From NCBI GenBank assembly GCA_046597185.1, contig JBKJLF010000396.1:1-31860 (forward strand): a stretch of 31,860 nucleotides of DNA, given 5' to 3'. The DNA comes from CAMBDR01 sp046597185. GTDB taxonomy: Bacteria; Pseudomonadota; Gammaproteobacteria; Burkholderiales; Burkholderiaceae_D. The notes below the pieces were generated by a model. It was not told the origin of the DNA, ran no database searches, and was given only the letters and a program-made list of their open reading frames with translations. Positions 31,411 to 31,860 of this stretch are shown piece by piece (positions within the stretch are counted from its first letter, which is position 1; each line of letters begins with the position of its first letter). The position numbers were made by a program, and so were the translations under genes.

Positions 31411-31806
31411 ATGGCTAAACCGAATGATACACGGATTGCACCCGCATCCACCAATTCAAACCACCGCACCCCCAGTACTACCCACCGCACTACCCAGCTT
31501 CCCCCTTCAATAGTTGCATTACTTCAATCCCTGCTGGCCAGCCACGCCAGCGCGCCGCCTGCGCCCGTGCCGCCCAAGTCTCGCCGCCCCGCGCGCATCA
31601 AGCCCCGGCGGCGGGTGACGGTGCGCGCCAGCCCGGCGCATGCGAGCGTGCCTGCCATCCCGCAGATACGCCTGTGTGGGCGCTGGCTGGAGGTGGCCGG
31701 GTTTGGCGTAGACACCCGCTTGCGCGTACATGTGGGGCATGAGATTGTGATTTTGATGCCGGAGGATGTGGCGCTGAATTTGCCAGCGGGAAATGAGCAA
31801 CGCTAA
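31411..31806 (+). CDS. symE: SymE-family type I toxin-like protein
   Basis: 131 aa from the ATG at 31411, with AGGAG upstream. The first 80 residues are Pro/Ser/Thr/Arg-rich and basic (KSRRPARIKPRRR), likely disordered and able to bind nucleic acid. Residues 83-118 match the SymE_toxin domain (PF08845): PQIRLCGRWLEVAGFGVDT then LRVHVGHEIVILM, an AbrB/MazE-like fold. In E. coli, SymE is an SOS-induced, RNA/DNA-acting toxin repressed by LexA and the antisense RNA SymR. Here a LexA-like box overlaps the promoter and a strong hairpin lies in the leader. An antisense RNA was not identified. Toxicity is inferred from the family. Confidence 0.8.
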   Translation: MAKPNDTRIAPASTNSNHRTPSTTHRTTQLPPSIVALLQSLLASHASAPPAPVPPKSRRPARIKPRRRVTVRASPAHASVPAIPQIRLCGRWLEVAGFGVDTRLRVHVGHEIVILMPEDVALNLPAGNEQR

Positions 31807-31860
31807 AGCAGGCGCGGTTGATCCGCATAAAAATGGGGCGGGGAATTGCCGACGCCAATT

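Overview
The window looks like a chromosomal segment of a Gram-negative betaproteobacterium. The evidence is moderate GC content, Sec and lipoprotein signal peptides, a proteobacterial-type MscL, and an IS110 transposase and SymE-like protein of types common in Burkholderiales/Neisseriales. The genus cannot be fixed from sequence alone. No rRNA, tRNA or CRISPR array was seen. The content is accessory in character: uncharacterised multi-gene systems, decayed genes, an insertion-sequence relic and stress or toxin-type genes.

Layout. 1-2165: a divergent pair of signalling proteins, a winged-helix/nSTAND ATPase that runs off the left edge and a TolB-like regulator. 2304-3734: a PLP-dependent aromatic amino acid decarboxylase. 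3859-7631: a cluster in which a minus-strand operon of two DUF2589 proteins, a short DUF2589-like protein and a zinc-ribbon protein lies between a papain/C39-like cysteine peptidase and a glucosaminidase. 7792-9960: minus-strand genes, namely a small hypothetical, a cold-shock/DUF1294 fusion, an alpha/beta hydrolase broken by an amber codon and an ABM monooxygenase. 10235-12057: an HNH endonuclease followed by an IS110-family relic whose transposase has lost its C-terminal catalytic domain; a structured upstream stretch may be the remains of a bridge RNA.

12361-21835 is the most striking region. It is a tightly packed six-gene operon: a zinc-ribbon/propeller-like protein, a secreted membrane-anchored degenerate vWA-like protein, a three-TM protein, a 1247-aa tubulin/FtsZ-like GTPase ending in a GYF_2 domain, a zinc-ribbon single-TM protein with a proline-rich linker, and a glycine-zipper lipoprotein. 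The parts could together form an envelope-spanning, GTP-driven cytoskeletal or scaffold machine. This is inference; the domain identities are better supported than the function.

21918-29056: mscL, an orphan histidine kinase divergent from a periplasmic binding protein, a dead hipA relic, and a large secreted CBM56-like/Ig/Ig/GH55-like beta-1,3-glucanase candidate. The last has a LacI/GalR-type operator at its promoter and a strong terminator.

29334-31806: a frameshifted NIPSNAP gene, fragments of a larger rearranged locus, an L,D-transpeptidase-domain protein overlapping a secreted protein (possible effector/immunity pair), and a SymE-family toxin-like gene. The SymE-like promoter carries a LexA-type box over its -10 element, and its leader holds a strong hairpin.
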